Below, one piece after another: positions 25,482 to 34,326 of a stretch of 64,000 bases of DNA (its first letter is position 1; the number at the start of each line of letters is the position of its first letter). Both the position numbers and the translations under genes were made by a program. Location of the stretch: NCBI RefSeq assembly GCF_000227745.2, contig NC_018012.1:1707478-1771477 (forward strand), read 5' to 3'. Below the pieces are notes generated by a model. The model saw only the letters and a program-made list of their open reading frames with translations. It searched no databases and was not told the DNA's origin. The stretch is from Thiocystis violascens DSM 198. GTDB lineage: Bacteria; Pseudomonadota; Gammaproteobacteria; Chromatiales; Chromatiaceae.

Positions 25482-25764
25482 TCATGAGTCGGTAGGATCC
25501 TTCCTGGAAGAACCGATCATCATCGTCTCTGCGCGTTGACTCAACCCACCAATCATCATAGCGTGCATGCCTGCGACCAAAATTCAAGATGGGACCATCC
25601 AACTCCGAATCCCACTGTGGCGCAGGACCGAAGAGCACACGGGCGATGAGCGCAATGGCAGCCAGTCCGATAAAAATAATCACCCCAAGGCCACCGGCCA
25701 ACAGCGGCATCAAAATGCCTGCCAGCAGCCAATTCCACCATCTCCAGTGACGAATCGAGAACAT
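25471..25764 (-). CDS. Small membrane protein of the transfer block
   Basis: The 97-aa protein starts MFSIRHWRWWNWLLAGILM and has one long or two short hydrophobic segments (about residues 13-50), followed by a charged cytoplasmic or periplasmic tail (DDWWVESTRRDDDDRFF). I chose this ATG because upstream codons lack hydrophobic or family-like features. It is probably an accessory protein of the conjugative block; the family is unknown. Confidence 0.6.
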   Translation of the reverse strand: MFSIRHWRWWNWLLAGILMPLLAGGLGVIIFIGLAAIALIARVLFGPAPQWDSELDGPILNFGRRHARYDDWWVESTRRDDDDRFFQEGSYRLMNDD

Positions 25765-25882
25765 CTTTTCCCCTCCAAGACCAAGATAGGCATCGGATCC
25801 AGCACCTGAAGGCCGTCTCATCCACCGCGCGAACGCCATACGACGACGTCCCCGGTGGGAGAAGTCCGGTCGTCATCCCGGC

Positions 25883-26485
25883 TCACGGCGCGTTCATCAG
25901 TGCCGAAGCGTCGGTGGTCAGCAACTCCCCTCCCCGAATCGCCGTCAAACGATCGAGGACGGTCGTGTAATCAATCCGCGCGGCATTGTCACCCATCCCC
26001 TGGTGATAACTCTGGTTCGAGGCGTCCATCGGCAGACCCGCCCAGATCTTCGACAGATTGTGGGCAAAGGCATCGTGCGGCAGGGCGCCGCCCACCCAGT
26101 CATTGACACCGGCATCGCGGGCCAGCACCAGCGCCAACCGATCCTGCAGGGCTGGCGTAAAACGCTCGGACCCCGTCAACTCCAGGCGTTCCCGCAAATC
26201 CTCCAGGGTCGAGGGGATGAACTGGTAGCGGCCGATGGCCGAGCCGCCATTGCCGGCATCGAGCAATTGCTGCTGGAACGTGCGGACCTCATCCAGGGTC
26301 AGGGTCGACAGATCGACGGCATGCTGATCGGCGTGGTTGTACCAGGCATTGTAGTTGCCGTGCGACTCCGGGACGGCGATCAGATCGAGCAGTTGCCCGA
26401 AACGCCCGTCGGCCGTACTCGGGTGCCTCAAAGGACCAGGCGCACTCGGCTGACCGAGCGTCCCAATCGCGGGAGGTTCATCCAA
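25883..26485 (-). CDS. Lysozyme-like peptidoglycan hydrolase
   Basis: The 200-aa protein contains IAVPESHGNYNAWYN, with a candidate catalytic Glu, and GGSAIGRYQFIPSTL. That pattern resembles lambda-R/GH104-type and related muramidases. Such enzymes open the cell wall for the conjugation channel. No signal peptide is seen, which is odd for a periplasmic enzyme. Its ATG overlaps the traG-like stop by 8 nt, so it is translated with the transfer genes. Confidence 0.7.
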   Translation of the reverse strand: MDEPPAIGTLGQPSAPGPLRHPSTADGRFGQLLDLIAVPESHGNYNAWYNHADQHAVDLSTLTLDEVRTFQQQLLDAGNGGSAIGRYQFIPSTLEDLRERLELTGSERFTPALQDRLALVLARDAGVNDWVGGALPHDAFAHNLSKIWAGLPMDASNQSYHQGMGDNAARIDYTTVLDRLTAIRGGELLTTDASALMNAP

Positions 26486-29400
26486 TGAGGAAATCGGCGC
26501 GCTTTGATTGTACTGACCGATGAGACGCAGATCCGTGTCGTCCCCTTCCGACGACGGCGCGCTCGATCAAGGCCGCGACCGCCTCGCCCGACGCACCGGA
26601 TTCCTCGATCACGACCTGACGAGCGGCGGCCTGTTCGGCGCTGGGCGCGAAGGCGAAGAGGGTCGAGTCGGAGGCCTCGCGGTAGAGCGTGACCTGGGCC
26701 TGGGTCAGGCCAAAACCCTCGATCTGCGTCAGGCGCGTGTCGATCATCGCCGTCCGCGCGGCACTCCAGCCCGCCGTGCTGCCGGCGGCCGCCCGACCGG
26801 CCGCCACCGCCTCCGCGACACTCCCGCCGGTCGACAGGGTCTGCCCAAAGGCCCCGACCGCCTCGACGATCTGCTGGCTCGCGCCCCCGGCACCCGTGAC
26901 CACCAGGGCGCCCGTCTCCGCCGCCCGGATCCACAACCCGCCCATCTCCCGCTGCACCGTCTCGGCGGCCGGTCGAGGCAACGCGACCCGATCATTGATC
27001 GCCTCACTGAGCCGCTGATGTTCTTCCGCCCGAATGACGTTGGTGTTGGTTCGGTGCTGCTGACCCACCGCCGTCGCACCGCCACGGGCGAACGGCTCAA
27101 CGGCGGCCGGCGCTGCCTCAAGCATCCGGATGGTGCCATCCGCCGCGACCCGCTGCACCGCGAGTCCGGCCACGACCGCCGCTCTAGGAGCCGGCACGCT
27201 GGCGGCCAGGACGCGGGACTGCGTGCCCCCGAACGCGGGCATTGACATCGCAAGTCCCCCCAATCCCCTGGGTTCGATGGGGTTAGGCTGACGCACACCC
27301 ACCAGTTCGGCGTAGATTCCCTGGGCCGCCGCTTCCGCCTGCCGCTGCTCGTCCGTGCTCATCGCATCCGCGCGTAGCCCGCCATAGAAGCCGAGCAATA
27401 AGCCCATCCCGGCAATCGCGCGGGCCTGTTGGCGGTCGCCGACCACGCCGCCCGCCATGAGGGCATCCGCCTGCTGGGCCGTATCGCCGGCCAAGCCGAA
27501 GCGATCAAGGGTTCGTTCCTGCCGCTCGAACAGGGCTGGATGGGCCAGCAGCAGACCCGAGGTCTCCACGGCTCCGAGCCGTCCACTGGTTCCATACTGC
27601 TGCGCGAACTGCGCAGCCCGTTCGACCGAACGGGACGTCGTGAGCACATCCTGAGCTTGCTGGCCAAGCTGCTCGGATTCGCTACGGTTTAACCCAGTCG
27701 TGTAAGTTTCTCCATGTCCGCAGGAGAGGTCATAGGCGAAGCCTTCCGATAAGCTCGCCTGGAGGCGCTGATCGGTGGATGCTTTCTGCATGGCCACCGA
27801 GGCGACTTCGTAGGCAAGATCCGCGTTGACTGAGTAGCGGGACGTCAGCTCGCTAGCCAATTGCCTGACACCTTCCTCGGTGCGTGGCGTCGTGAGTGCC
27901 GCTCGGAGCACAGTGCCCAGCTGATTCTGGCTGAGATGGCCATTCTTGAACCGCTCACTCAAATCCTCACTCGCCGCCAGCACCGCCGCATCCGCCCGAC
28001 TGTACGAGGCATCCAGCTTCTGTCCCAGCGCATACTGCAGACTGGTCTGATGATTGGCCGCTGCCGAACTCGCCAGCGCCTGGCTCAGGGACGTCGTAAA
28101 GCTCTCCTGCGCCTGCTGCGCGCTCTGCTCGGCCGAGCGCAGTGTCGTCTGCGCCGAGTGTCCGAGGTTGAACGACCACAGCAGCCCCGCCGCTCCTGGG
28201 GCCACCGTACCACCGAGGGCGGTACGCTGGAGCAGAGATCCAACCGTCCCGGCCGCCTGTGGCTGGAGGACATCGGGCGAGGTCAGCCGCTCGTTGACGT
28301 GATCCCCGCTCTGCAGCCGACCGGCCAGGTGGGTGGCGGTGATGGCGCTGCCGTAGATCAGCATCAGACTGATGGCCGGCGTCGAGGCGACCTGCATCCC
28401 ACCGGTGGCCAGATAGTCCTGGAGCAGCAGATCACTCTCGTAGAGCGCGCGGAAGGACGGCAGGGTCACCCCGGCCTGATCCGACAACGCCTCGAACGCA
28501 CGCTGTGCCGCCAGGATCAGATAGAGGTTGGTGATCGCCAGAATCGGCAGCCAGAGCTGGATCCACAGGCCGAAGATCAGATAGCGCCCGACCATGGCAA
28601 TGCCGATCGGTCCCAACGCGACGGCGAAGGCCATGAAGGGGCCGATGGCGAAAATGAAGCCCTCGAAGAAGGTCATCATGGGGCGCATGATGCGCCCGAA
28701 CAGCGAAGGCTCGGTCGCCCACTGACTGTTGCGCTGCTGGATCGCCTGGCTGGTCTGCAAGGCGGCATTCCATTGGCCGATGTCGTTGTAGTGCTGGATC
28801 ACCCCGCGCTCAAGCATCGGCAAGATCGCCGTCATCACCATGTACTGCTGGGCATCGACCGTGTCTTGGGTCAGTGTCGTCAGCGTGGCGCGAACCCGGT
28901 TGTCGACGGCACCGCTGTCGATCCCCAGCTTGGCCGCGACCGCCTGCTTGAACTTGGGCAGGAAGGCCGTCATGGTGTAGGCCGAGAGGCGCCCGTAGGC
29001 GTCGACACAGGTCAGCTCCTCGGGCGTCTCGCCAAGGATCAGCTTGGTGGTGCCGGTGACGATCGGCGTCTGCAAGGCCGCGTCCAGCGTCGTCGCCTGG
29101 AGGACCGTATCCATGGTCGTACCATTGATCCTACGTTCGACCGCATAGAGCACGCAGTCGGCCACGTAGTTGAGCCAAGACTGCTCAACGTCCGCGCCAG
29201 TGGTTGGGCTATTCGCCTCACCTGTCGTCAGCCGCGAGAGCGCTGTTTTGCGCACCGTCGCCATCACTTGCAGCGCATCGGCGAACCCATGCTCGGTCAT
29301 CGAAGGCGTCGCAAACGCCTGCTCGAACAGTCGGGTGAGCCCGTAGCCGAGGTTGGAGACGGCTGACCCAACCACAGCCGGTCCCAAGGGCACGTTGTCG

Positions 29401-29672
29401 ACCACCCGCGCCGAGCCCGAATAGGCCCCTTCGATGGTCACCGACACCGTGGGCACGAACAGCAGCGAATAGAGCACGAAGGACACCAGCAGGCCCTGGA
29501 AGCGAATGCTCTGCGCCCCCTGCAATAGCCCCTGGAAGGCGATGATCAGGATCCCGAGCAAGAAACCGATGCCGACGAAGCGCGTGAAGCTGTCGGCGCC
29601 GAAGAGCATGGCGACGGCATTGAGCACCTGCTCCAGAAAAGCCGGATCACCGATGGAATAGATGGTCCACAT
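26478..29672 (-). CDS. TraG-N-like conjugal transfer mating-pair protein
   Basis: The 1064-aa inner-membrane protein has an N-terminal region with several hydrophobic segments (FVGIGFLLGILIIAFQGLL, LLVSFVLYSLLFVPTVS) and a second membrane cluster (FFEGFIFAIGPFMAFAVALGPIGIAM). It ends in a long Ala/Gln-rich soluble C-terminus. This is the layout of TraG N-terminal-domain proteins of F-type and PFGI-type systems, which act in mating-pair stabilisation. I chose MWTIYSIGDPAFLEQ at 29672 because it is the family-like N-terminus. A 501-aa frame on the other strand is a shadow. Confidence 0.85.
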   Translation of the reverse strand: MWTIYSIGDPAFLEQVLNAVAMLFGADSFTRFVGIGFLLGILIIAFQGLLQGAQSIRFQGLLVSFVLYSLLFVPTVSVTIEGAYSGSARVVDNVPLGPAVVGSAVSNLGYGLTRLFEQAFATPSMTEHGFADALQVMATVRKTALSRLTTGEANSPTTGADVEQSWLNYVADCVLYAVERRINGTTMDTVLQATTLDAALQTPIVTGTTKLILGETPEELTCVDAYGRLSAYTMTAFLPKFKQAVAAKLGIDSGAVDNRVRATLTTLTQDTVDAQQYMVMTAILPMLERGVIQHYNDIGQWNAALQTSQAIQQRNSQWATEPSLFGRIMRPMMTFFEGFIFAIGPFMAFAVALGPIGIAMVGRYLIFGLWIQLWLPILAITNLYLILAAQRAFEALSDQAGVTLPSFRALYESDLLLQDYLATGGMQVASTPAISLMLIYGSAITATHLAGRLQSGDHVNERLTSPDVLQPQAAGTVGSLLQRTALGGTVAPGAAGLLWSFNLGHSAQTTLRSAEQSAQQAQESFTTSLSQALASSAAANHQTSLQYALGQKLDASYSRADAAVLAASEDLSERFKNGHLSQNQLGTVLRAALTTPRTEEGVRQLASELTSRYSVNADLAYEVASVAMQKASTDQRLQASLSEGFAYDLSCGHGETYTTGLNRSESEQLGQQAQDVLTTSRSVERAAQFAQQYGTSGRLGAVETSGLLLAHPALFERQERTLDRFGLAGDTAQQADALMAGGVVGDRQQARAIAGMGLLLGFYGGLRADAMSTDEQRQAEAAAQGIYAELVGVRQPNPIEPRGLGGLAMSMPAFGGTQSRVLAASVPAPRAAVVAGLAVQRVAADGTIRMLEAAPAAVEPFARGGATAVGQQHRTNTNVIRAEEHQRLSEAINDRVALPRPAAETVQREMGGLWIRAAETGALVVTGAGGASQQIVEAVGAFGQTLSTGGSVAEAVAAGRAAAGSTAGWSAARTAMIDTRLTQIEGFGLTQAQVTLYREASDSTLFAFAPSAEQAAARQVVIEESGASGEAVAALIERAVVGRGRHGSASHRSVQSKRADFLIG

Positions 29673-29805
29673 GCGGGAGCGCCTCCAACGGGTTGAGGTG
29701 GACGGAATTGCGATCGGGCGCCGATGGGCAGGACGCGAAACAGGGAAAGAAGGAATGGGACAGACGCGATGAGCCTTGGAGACATCGGCCAGAGGTGACA
29801 GAGGA

Positions 29806-31254
29806 TCAGGGCGAGGCATCCATCTCAACCGAGGTCTCGCCCGCTGCCGCCTGGGTCAGATCCAGGTAGCTCGGCGCCTTGTACTGGGCGAGCAGATTGC
29901 GGTAGGTCTCCAGCAGCTCGTTGGGATTGCCGTAGCGCTGCGCCAGGGTGCTGGACTCGGTCCAGATATCCTCACGGACCGTATCCAGATGCTGGAGCAA
30001 CTGGGTGGTGTGGGTGTGCTGGAGGCTCCCGGTCGCCAGTCGCACGCTGCTCAGCAGGTCGCGCACCAGGGTCTGGAGCATTTCCACCGCGAGCATCGGC
30101 GCGGCGCGATCGGCGAAGCCCTGGGCCATGCCGGGCTCCAGGCGTGCCAGGGTGCGGAGGCCACCGCCGAGTCCGAGCGGGGCATGTTCCATGAAGCCCT
30201 TCTCCTCCGCGCTCAGTTCCTCCACGCCGAGGCGGAATTTGTCGATCAGCCCGACCCGCGAGGGATCCCCGACCAAGAGGGCGCGCACGCGCGGGATCAG
30301 CCCTTCGAGTTCGATCTCGGCCTTGGTCGGTGCGCGACATTCCGAGCGCGAGACGCAGCGCCAGACCACGACGCGCTGATCTTCCCCCTCCCCGCTGCCA
30401 TCGAGCAGATCGCTCACCGTCAGCGTCGGCGGCAAGAAGGTCGTCGGCAGGTTCACGCCGCCGTCGGGCGCGTCCTGCAGCCCGCCCTCGGCCGAGCCGA
30501 CGATGAGACTGCCGGTGAGACTCATCAGCGCCTCCAGCAGCGCCTGGTCGCAGTGACTGTACCAGCCATCGACTTCACTGTCGGTGAGGGCCTTCCAGAC
30601 CAAATTGCCCTCGAACTGCGCGGCGGCCGCCGCCGGAACCTGTTCGTAGACGGTCTCCAGCGGTCCCTTGCCGGTCACCGTTGAGCGGTTCTCGAAGACA
30701 TCCCCCAGCTCGTAGAGATCGGCCATCAGACTGGCCTCCCCCACCCGCTTGCCGGTCAGCGCCGAGGCGGTGTCGTTGACGATCCCCTGGGCGAGCTGAC
30801 AGGAGTTGGCCGAGAGGGCATTGAGCTGGGCGACCTTCTTCTGCAGCTGCTCGATGATCTCGGCGGCGGAGGGGGCCATGGTGGTCAACGCCAACTGGAA
30901 GGCATAGCCGGCGGCATTGGAGGCAATCGACCTGAGGAGGTTGGTGAACTGCTCGACGTTGATGAAGGAGAAGGAGCCGCCGAATAGATCGATCCCGCCG
31001 CAGCCGGCCTCGAACGACGGCGGAACGAAGGAGACCAGATTGGCGTCGACGATGCGGTTGCGCGACACCACCGACCCGGCCGACAGCACCCCGCGCCGCT
31101 GTCCCAGGTGCGCGGTCGGCGCGGTGACGTTGACCAGGGTGCCGAACATCGCCTCCATCTCGGCGTCGAGGTCGGCGTTAACCGGTGCGCTGGCGACCAG
31201 GCAGACGCCTGCGGCGAGGATCAGGCGAGGGTAGCGGATCGATCGGGCTGGCAT
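29806..31254 (-). CDS. TraH-like conjugal transfer protein
   Basis: The 482-aa exported protein has a signal peptide (LILAAGVCLVASAPVNA, cleavage near residue 28) and the conserved TraH segment CGGIDLFGGSFSFIN from C85. The adjacent Cys residues may be disulfide-bonded, in keeping with the TraF partner encoded upstream. TraH proteins are periplasmic or outer-membrane-associated assembly factors of F-type mating systems. The ATG at 31254 gives a proper signal peptide. It lies 8 nt from traF. Confidence 0.85.
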   Translation of the reverse strand: MPARSIRYPRLILAAGVCLVASAPVNADLDAEMEAMFGTLVNVTAPTAHLGQRRGVLSAGSVVSRNRIVDANLVSFVPPSFEAGCGGIDLFGGSFSFINVEQFTNLLRSIASNAAGYAFQLALTTMAPSAAEIIEQLQKKVAQLNALSANSCQLAQGIVNDTASALTGKRVGEASLMADLYELGDVFENRSTVTGKGPLETVYEQVPAAAAAQFEGNLVWKALTDSEVDGWYSHCDQALLEALMSLTGSLIVGSAEGGLQDAPDGGVNLPTTFLPPTLTVSDLLDGSGEGEDQRVVVWRCVSRSECRAPTKAEIELEGLIPRVRALLVGDPSRVGLIDKFRLGVEELSAEEKGFMEHAPLGLGGGLRTLARLEPGMAQGFADRAAPMLAVEMLQTLVRDLLSSVRLATGSLQHTHTTQLLQHLDTVREDIWTESSTLAQRYGNPNELLETYRNLLAQYKAPSYLDLTQAAAGETSVEMDASP

Positions 31255-31262
31255 GGCGGACC

Positions 31263-32321
31263 TCAGTCGATTGACCACGGTGCGGTTGAAGCAGAAAGCC
31301 CCTCGCCCGCCACGCGGGCGCGCAGCAGCTCCAGAAAGGCGTCCGGATCCTCGGGAACGCCGAGCGGCGCCTCCGGCCCCCAGTCGAGACTCAGGTCGGC
31401 GACGATGGGCCGGGTGCGCGCATAGGCTGCCTCATCGATCCAGCCGGCCTGGTGGGCGGCGGTTAGCAGACGCTGCTCCAGATCGCTCAGCGACAGAAGC
31501 CCCTGGGCGATCGGCACGATCCCGTCGGGCGGGCGGACCAGGAACAGCGCCGGCGTCGAGACGACACCGAGTCGGGCGGCCTGCCCCAGGTCTCGGCGAT
31601 AATCCGCGAAAGGCCCGTTCTGCAACGGTCGGCCGTCGAGCGCGATCGCCTGCACGCGAAAGCCGGTCTGCTGGCCGAGCAGACCCAAGACCGGTGCCTG
31701 GGCCGCGCAATAGGGACAGTCCGAGCGGTAGAAAAACCAGATCCCCGCCTCACCCGCGAGCGCCTTGAGCGCCGCCGCCCGCTGCTGACCGGCGACACGG
31801 TTGAGGAGATTGGCGTAATTGCCCACCGGCCGGCGGGTCGTCTCGTCGAGATAGGGATCGCTCTGGACGACGCGCTGATAGACCTCGGTGAAGCGCGACG
31901 CCTTGTCGAGGGCGATGCGCTGCAGATAAAGATAGAGCGCCACCTTGGTCTGGGTCGGATCGTCGATGGCCTGGAGTTGGTAGCGCTCCAGGTTGGCGCG
32001 CAGCCAGGCGGCCGAGAGCGGAGCTGACTCGGTCGGCTCCATTGCCAAACGGGTCTCCTTCACCGCCGGGTTCGGAATCTCGGTCATCATGGGCGGCGCC
32101 GGCGGTGGCTCCGGTATTGGCTGAGACGCGGGCTCCGAGACGATTGGCGGCTCCGGGGCATACCAGAACCAGCCCTCGGCGCCCCGCTCGTAGAACGGGG
32201 TCACCTCGGCCGCTGTGGTCGGTCCCATACCGCTGAGAAGCAGCACGACCACGACTCCGCCAACCGCGCGCTCCCGACAACGCCCGACCGTCCAGCCGAT
32301 GCGGCGAGGCTTCGCGGTCAC
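31263..32321 (-). CDS. TraF-like thioredoxin-fold conjugation protein (GTG start)
   Basis: The 352-aa protein has a signal sequence (VGGVVVVLLLSGMGPTTAAE), a proline-rich spacer, a helical domain and a thioredoxin-like domain with CPYC near residue 200 (FFYRSDCPYCAAQAPVL). TraF-type proteins support disulfide formation and pilus or mating-pair assembly in the periplasm. The GTG start is deduced from the GTGA overlap with the M23 gene's stop. A longer frame runs antiframe through that gene and is rejected. Confidence 0.82.
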   Translation of the reverse strand: MTAKPRRIGWTVGRCRERAVGGVVVVLLLSGMGPTTAAEVTPFYERGAEGWFWYAPEPPIVSEPASQPIPEPPPAPPMMTEIPNPAVKETRLAMEPTESAPLSAAWLRANLERYQLQAIDDPTQTKVALYLYLQRIALDKASRFTEVYQRVVQSDPYLDETTRRPVGNYANLLNRVAGQQRAAALKALAGEAGIWFFYRSDCPYCAAQAPVLGLLGQQTGFRVQAIALDGRPLQNGPFADYRRDLGQAARLGVVSTPALFLVRPPDGIVPIAQGLLSLSDLEQRLLTAAHQAGWIDEAAYARTRPIVADLSLDWGPEAPLGVPEDPDAFLELLRARVAGEGLSASTAPWSID

Positions 32322-32980
32322 CCGCCCACTCCAGCGCGCGACGTCGAACGCTGCGCCAGACTCTGACCAGGTCTCGCGGCGAGGCGTGTCAACGGATCGA
32401 CCGGCCGCCCGTGACGACGGATTTCGAAATGCAGATGCGCTCCGGTGGAGCGTCCCGTCGACCCCACCAGGGCGATGATCTCGCCCGCCTCGACGCGCTC
32501 TCCGGGAGCCACGAGTGCCCGTTGAAGATGGCCATAGCGCGTCGTCCAGCCCTGGCCATGCTCCAGCTCGACGAGGCGACCGTAGCCACCTGCCCAACCC
32601 GCCATTCGCACCTGGCCATCCGCCACCGCACGCACGGGCGTGCCGATCGGTGCCGCCAGATCGATCCCCGCATGGAAACGCGGATCCTGGGTAACGGGAT
32701 GCCGACGCCGCCCATAGCCCGAGGTCAGCCGGCCCCAAACAGGCCAGCGCCACGTGCCAGACGCCCTCCTGACAGCCGTCGATAATGCCGGCGTTGGCTC
32801 CGCTTGGATGACGCGGATGGCCCTGACCACCCGGTCGTGATCGCGCGTGATGAGCCGAATCTGCGGCGTCGCCAGCGGATCGGTTCCCGACTCGGCCGCA
32901 CGGACCACCGTCGTCATGGGCGCGCCGCCGATGCCGACCACCAGGACCAACCGACGGACCCATGCGGGACAGCCCGGCAT
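32318..32980 (-). CDS. M23-family murein endopeptidase
   Basis: The 220-aa secreted LytM-type metallopeptidase has a signal peptide (LVLVVGIGGAPMTTVVRA). The zinc-binding motifs are HAGIDLA (near 103) and HLHFE (near 184), plus GRRRHPVTQDPRF at the start of the domain. It probably cleaves peptide cross-links where the transfer apparatus crosses the wall. With the lysozyme-like protein downstream, the block encodes two complementary wall enzymes. Confidence 0.88.
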   Translation of the reverse strand: MPGCPAWVRRLVLVVGIGGAPMTTVVRAAESGTDPLATPQIRLITRDHDRVVRAIRVIQAEPTPALSTAVRRASGTWRWPVWGRLTSGYGRRRHPVTQDPRFHAGIDLAAPIGTPVRAVADGQVRMAGWAGGYGRLVELEHGQGWTTRYGHLQRALVAPGERVEAGEIIALVGSTGRSTGAHLHFEIRRHGRPVDPLTRLAARPGQSLAQRSTSRAGVGG

Positions 32981-32986
32981 CCGCCG

Positions 32987-33304
32987 CTACCGCGCGCCAG
33001 CGGCCACTGGCTGCGGCACCAATCCTGTTCCCTGTTGCGACGGCGGCCTCGTCACCTCCGCCTCCGCCCCCGCCGCTTGGTGTATGTGCCGCGCGAGTGC
33101 ACCTCGAACCTGCCGCACCGTCACCCGCACGGCCTGCGCGGTCTCCAGATAGCGCTCCCCCAAGGGTCGATCGGCGAACTGCTCCCAGCAGCGCAGGATC
33201 TGCTCCCAGTTGAACCCCAGCGCCAGGACGCGCTCATAATGACCTTCGTGAATCTGCTCGACGACGAACTGCAGAATGACATCCGCGGGACAGGGCTTGC
33301 TCAT
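32987..33304 (-). CDS. Hypothetical ICE protein (105 aa)
   Basis: The protein begins MSKPCPADVILQFVVEQIHEGHYERVLALGF and has a helical fold with ILRCWEQFADRPLGERYLETAQAV. The 6-nt spacing to the M23 gene suggests cotranscription. It resembles short regulators found between transfer genes of PFGI-type elements, but I cannot name the family. Confidence 0.6.
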   Translation of the reverse strand: MSKPCPADVILQFVVEQIHEGHYERVLALGFNWEQILRCWEQFADRPLGERYLETAQAVRVTVRQVRGALARHIHQAAGAEAEVTRPPSQQGTGLVPQPVAAGAR

Positions 33305-33475
33305 CGGGATCTGCTCTCCAGGCGTGCCATGCCGTCTCGACGGCCAATGCCGTGAGCGGCCACCAATGCCCCCGGCAACGCGAGGTCACTCCCGCGGGAA
33401 GTCGCGGGCGACCCTCAGACGGCGCACGCAGGCCGGGGGCCGCTCACGCGTGCGCCGGATGGGTGACCCCATCGC
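33305..33475. other. Hairpin-rich noncoding gap
   Basis: The 170-bp gap has a perfect 9-bp stem GGCGCACGC (33421-33429) with GCGTGCGCC (33448-33456). There is also a nested stem CCCGCG/CGCGGG flanked by GAGGTC and GACCCTC near 33382-33418. No credible gene is seen. It may be a terminator, a processing site or a structured RNA. Confidence 0.5.
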
Positions 33476-34195
33476 TCAAGCCGGTTCATCGGCGGGGGGC
33501 GGATCCTCGTCGCTGGCGTCCGTCTCCAGCACTTCCTCCTCGGGAACCGACACCACCTCGCGCGCGGCCGCATCGACCGCCGCGCGCTGACCGCGCCGCT
33601 CGGCCGCGGCATAGGCACGCCGGTGCAGCCCGATGAACTCCTGCCCGGCCCCACCGATGCGGTGGCGCCAGCGCATCGCCACCGCCAGGCGCTCCTTGCT
33701 CGGCAGCAGGCCCGACAGCCAGAGGGTATCGAGCCCCATCAGCAACCGATCGAGTTCCTGGATGAGGTTGGCGTAGAGGGCGATGGCCGGCGAGGCGACA
33801 TGGACGGTGGCGGTGATCGGATGGGTGTAGCGGGGGCGGGTTTTGTCCAGGCCACGGTCGGCGAGCAGGATCTGCACGCGGGCGATTTCCCGTTGCAACT
33901 CGTCGGCCAGACCTTCGAGCCGCGCGCGGATCAGGGTCTCGACCTGCTCGGCCTCGTCATCGTCGCTGACCAGGTGCAGGATCACTTCGATGCCATAGAG
34001 GGCATGCATCGCCGGGCGAAACTCGCGGTCGCGCAGCAGCCGGCGGGCGTATTCGCTCTGAATCCGGACTCGCAGATCGAAAACCGGGCGGCTGTGGCGA
34101 TAGGGTTGACGGGCGCGTGTGGCGGCAGCCGTCACGACACTCGGCATCACAGGATCCGGAGCAGTTTCTTCCAGCGGCATCGTAATGCTCCCCAT
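33476..34195 (-). CDS. Integrating conjugative element protein, PFL_4669-like
   Basis: The 239-aa protein contains SRPVFDLRVRIQSEYARRLLRDREFRPAMHALYGIEVI-type sequence (positions about 35-70), which I associate with the PFL_4669 family of PFGI-type elements. The rest is helical, with a Glu/Asp-rich C-terminal tail. Function within the family is not established. It is separated from its neighbours by about 130-170 bp on each side. Confidence 0.55.
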   Translation of the reverse strand: MGSITMPLEETAPDPVMPSVVTAAATRARQPYRHSRPVFDLRVRIQSEYARRLLRDREFRPAMHALYGIEVILHLVSDDDEAEQVETLIRARLEGLADELQREIARVQILLADRGLDKTRPRYTHPITATVHVASPAIALYANLIQELDRLLMGLDTLWLSGLLPSKERLAVAMRWRHRIGGAGQEFIGLHRRAYAAAERRGQRAAVDAAAREVVSVPEEEVLETDASDEDPPPADEPA

Positions 34196-34326
34196 GGGTT
34201 CATGGCTAACCGGTCCGCGGACGCGCGGCGGACCGCCGACGACAGCCCGATTTTTAGCGGGATTCCAACACGATACAATCGAACAACGGTCACCCCAGCA
34301 AGAGACGGTTTGTGGGCACCCCGCGC

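Noticed and set aside
27861..29366. 501-codon plus-strand frame opposite the traG-like gene
   Set aside because: No recognisable domain, biased Arg/Gln/Gly composition, and complete overlap with a convincing membrane protein gene.
31263..32963. A single 566-aa protein covering the TraF-like and M23 regions
   Set aside because: The first 210 codons are an out-of-frame reading of the M23 gene. The GTGA overlap defines a proper start at 32321.
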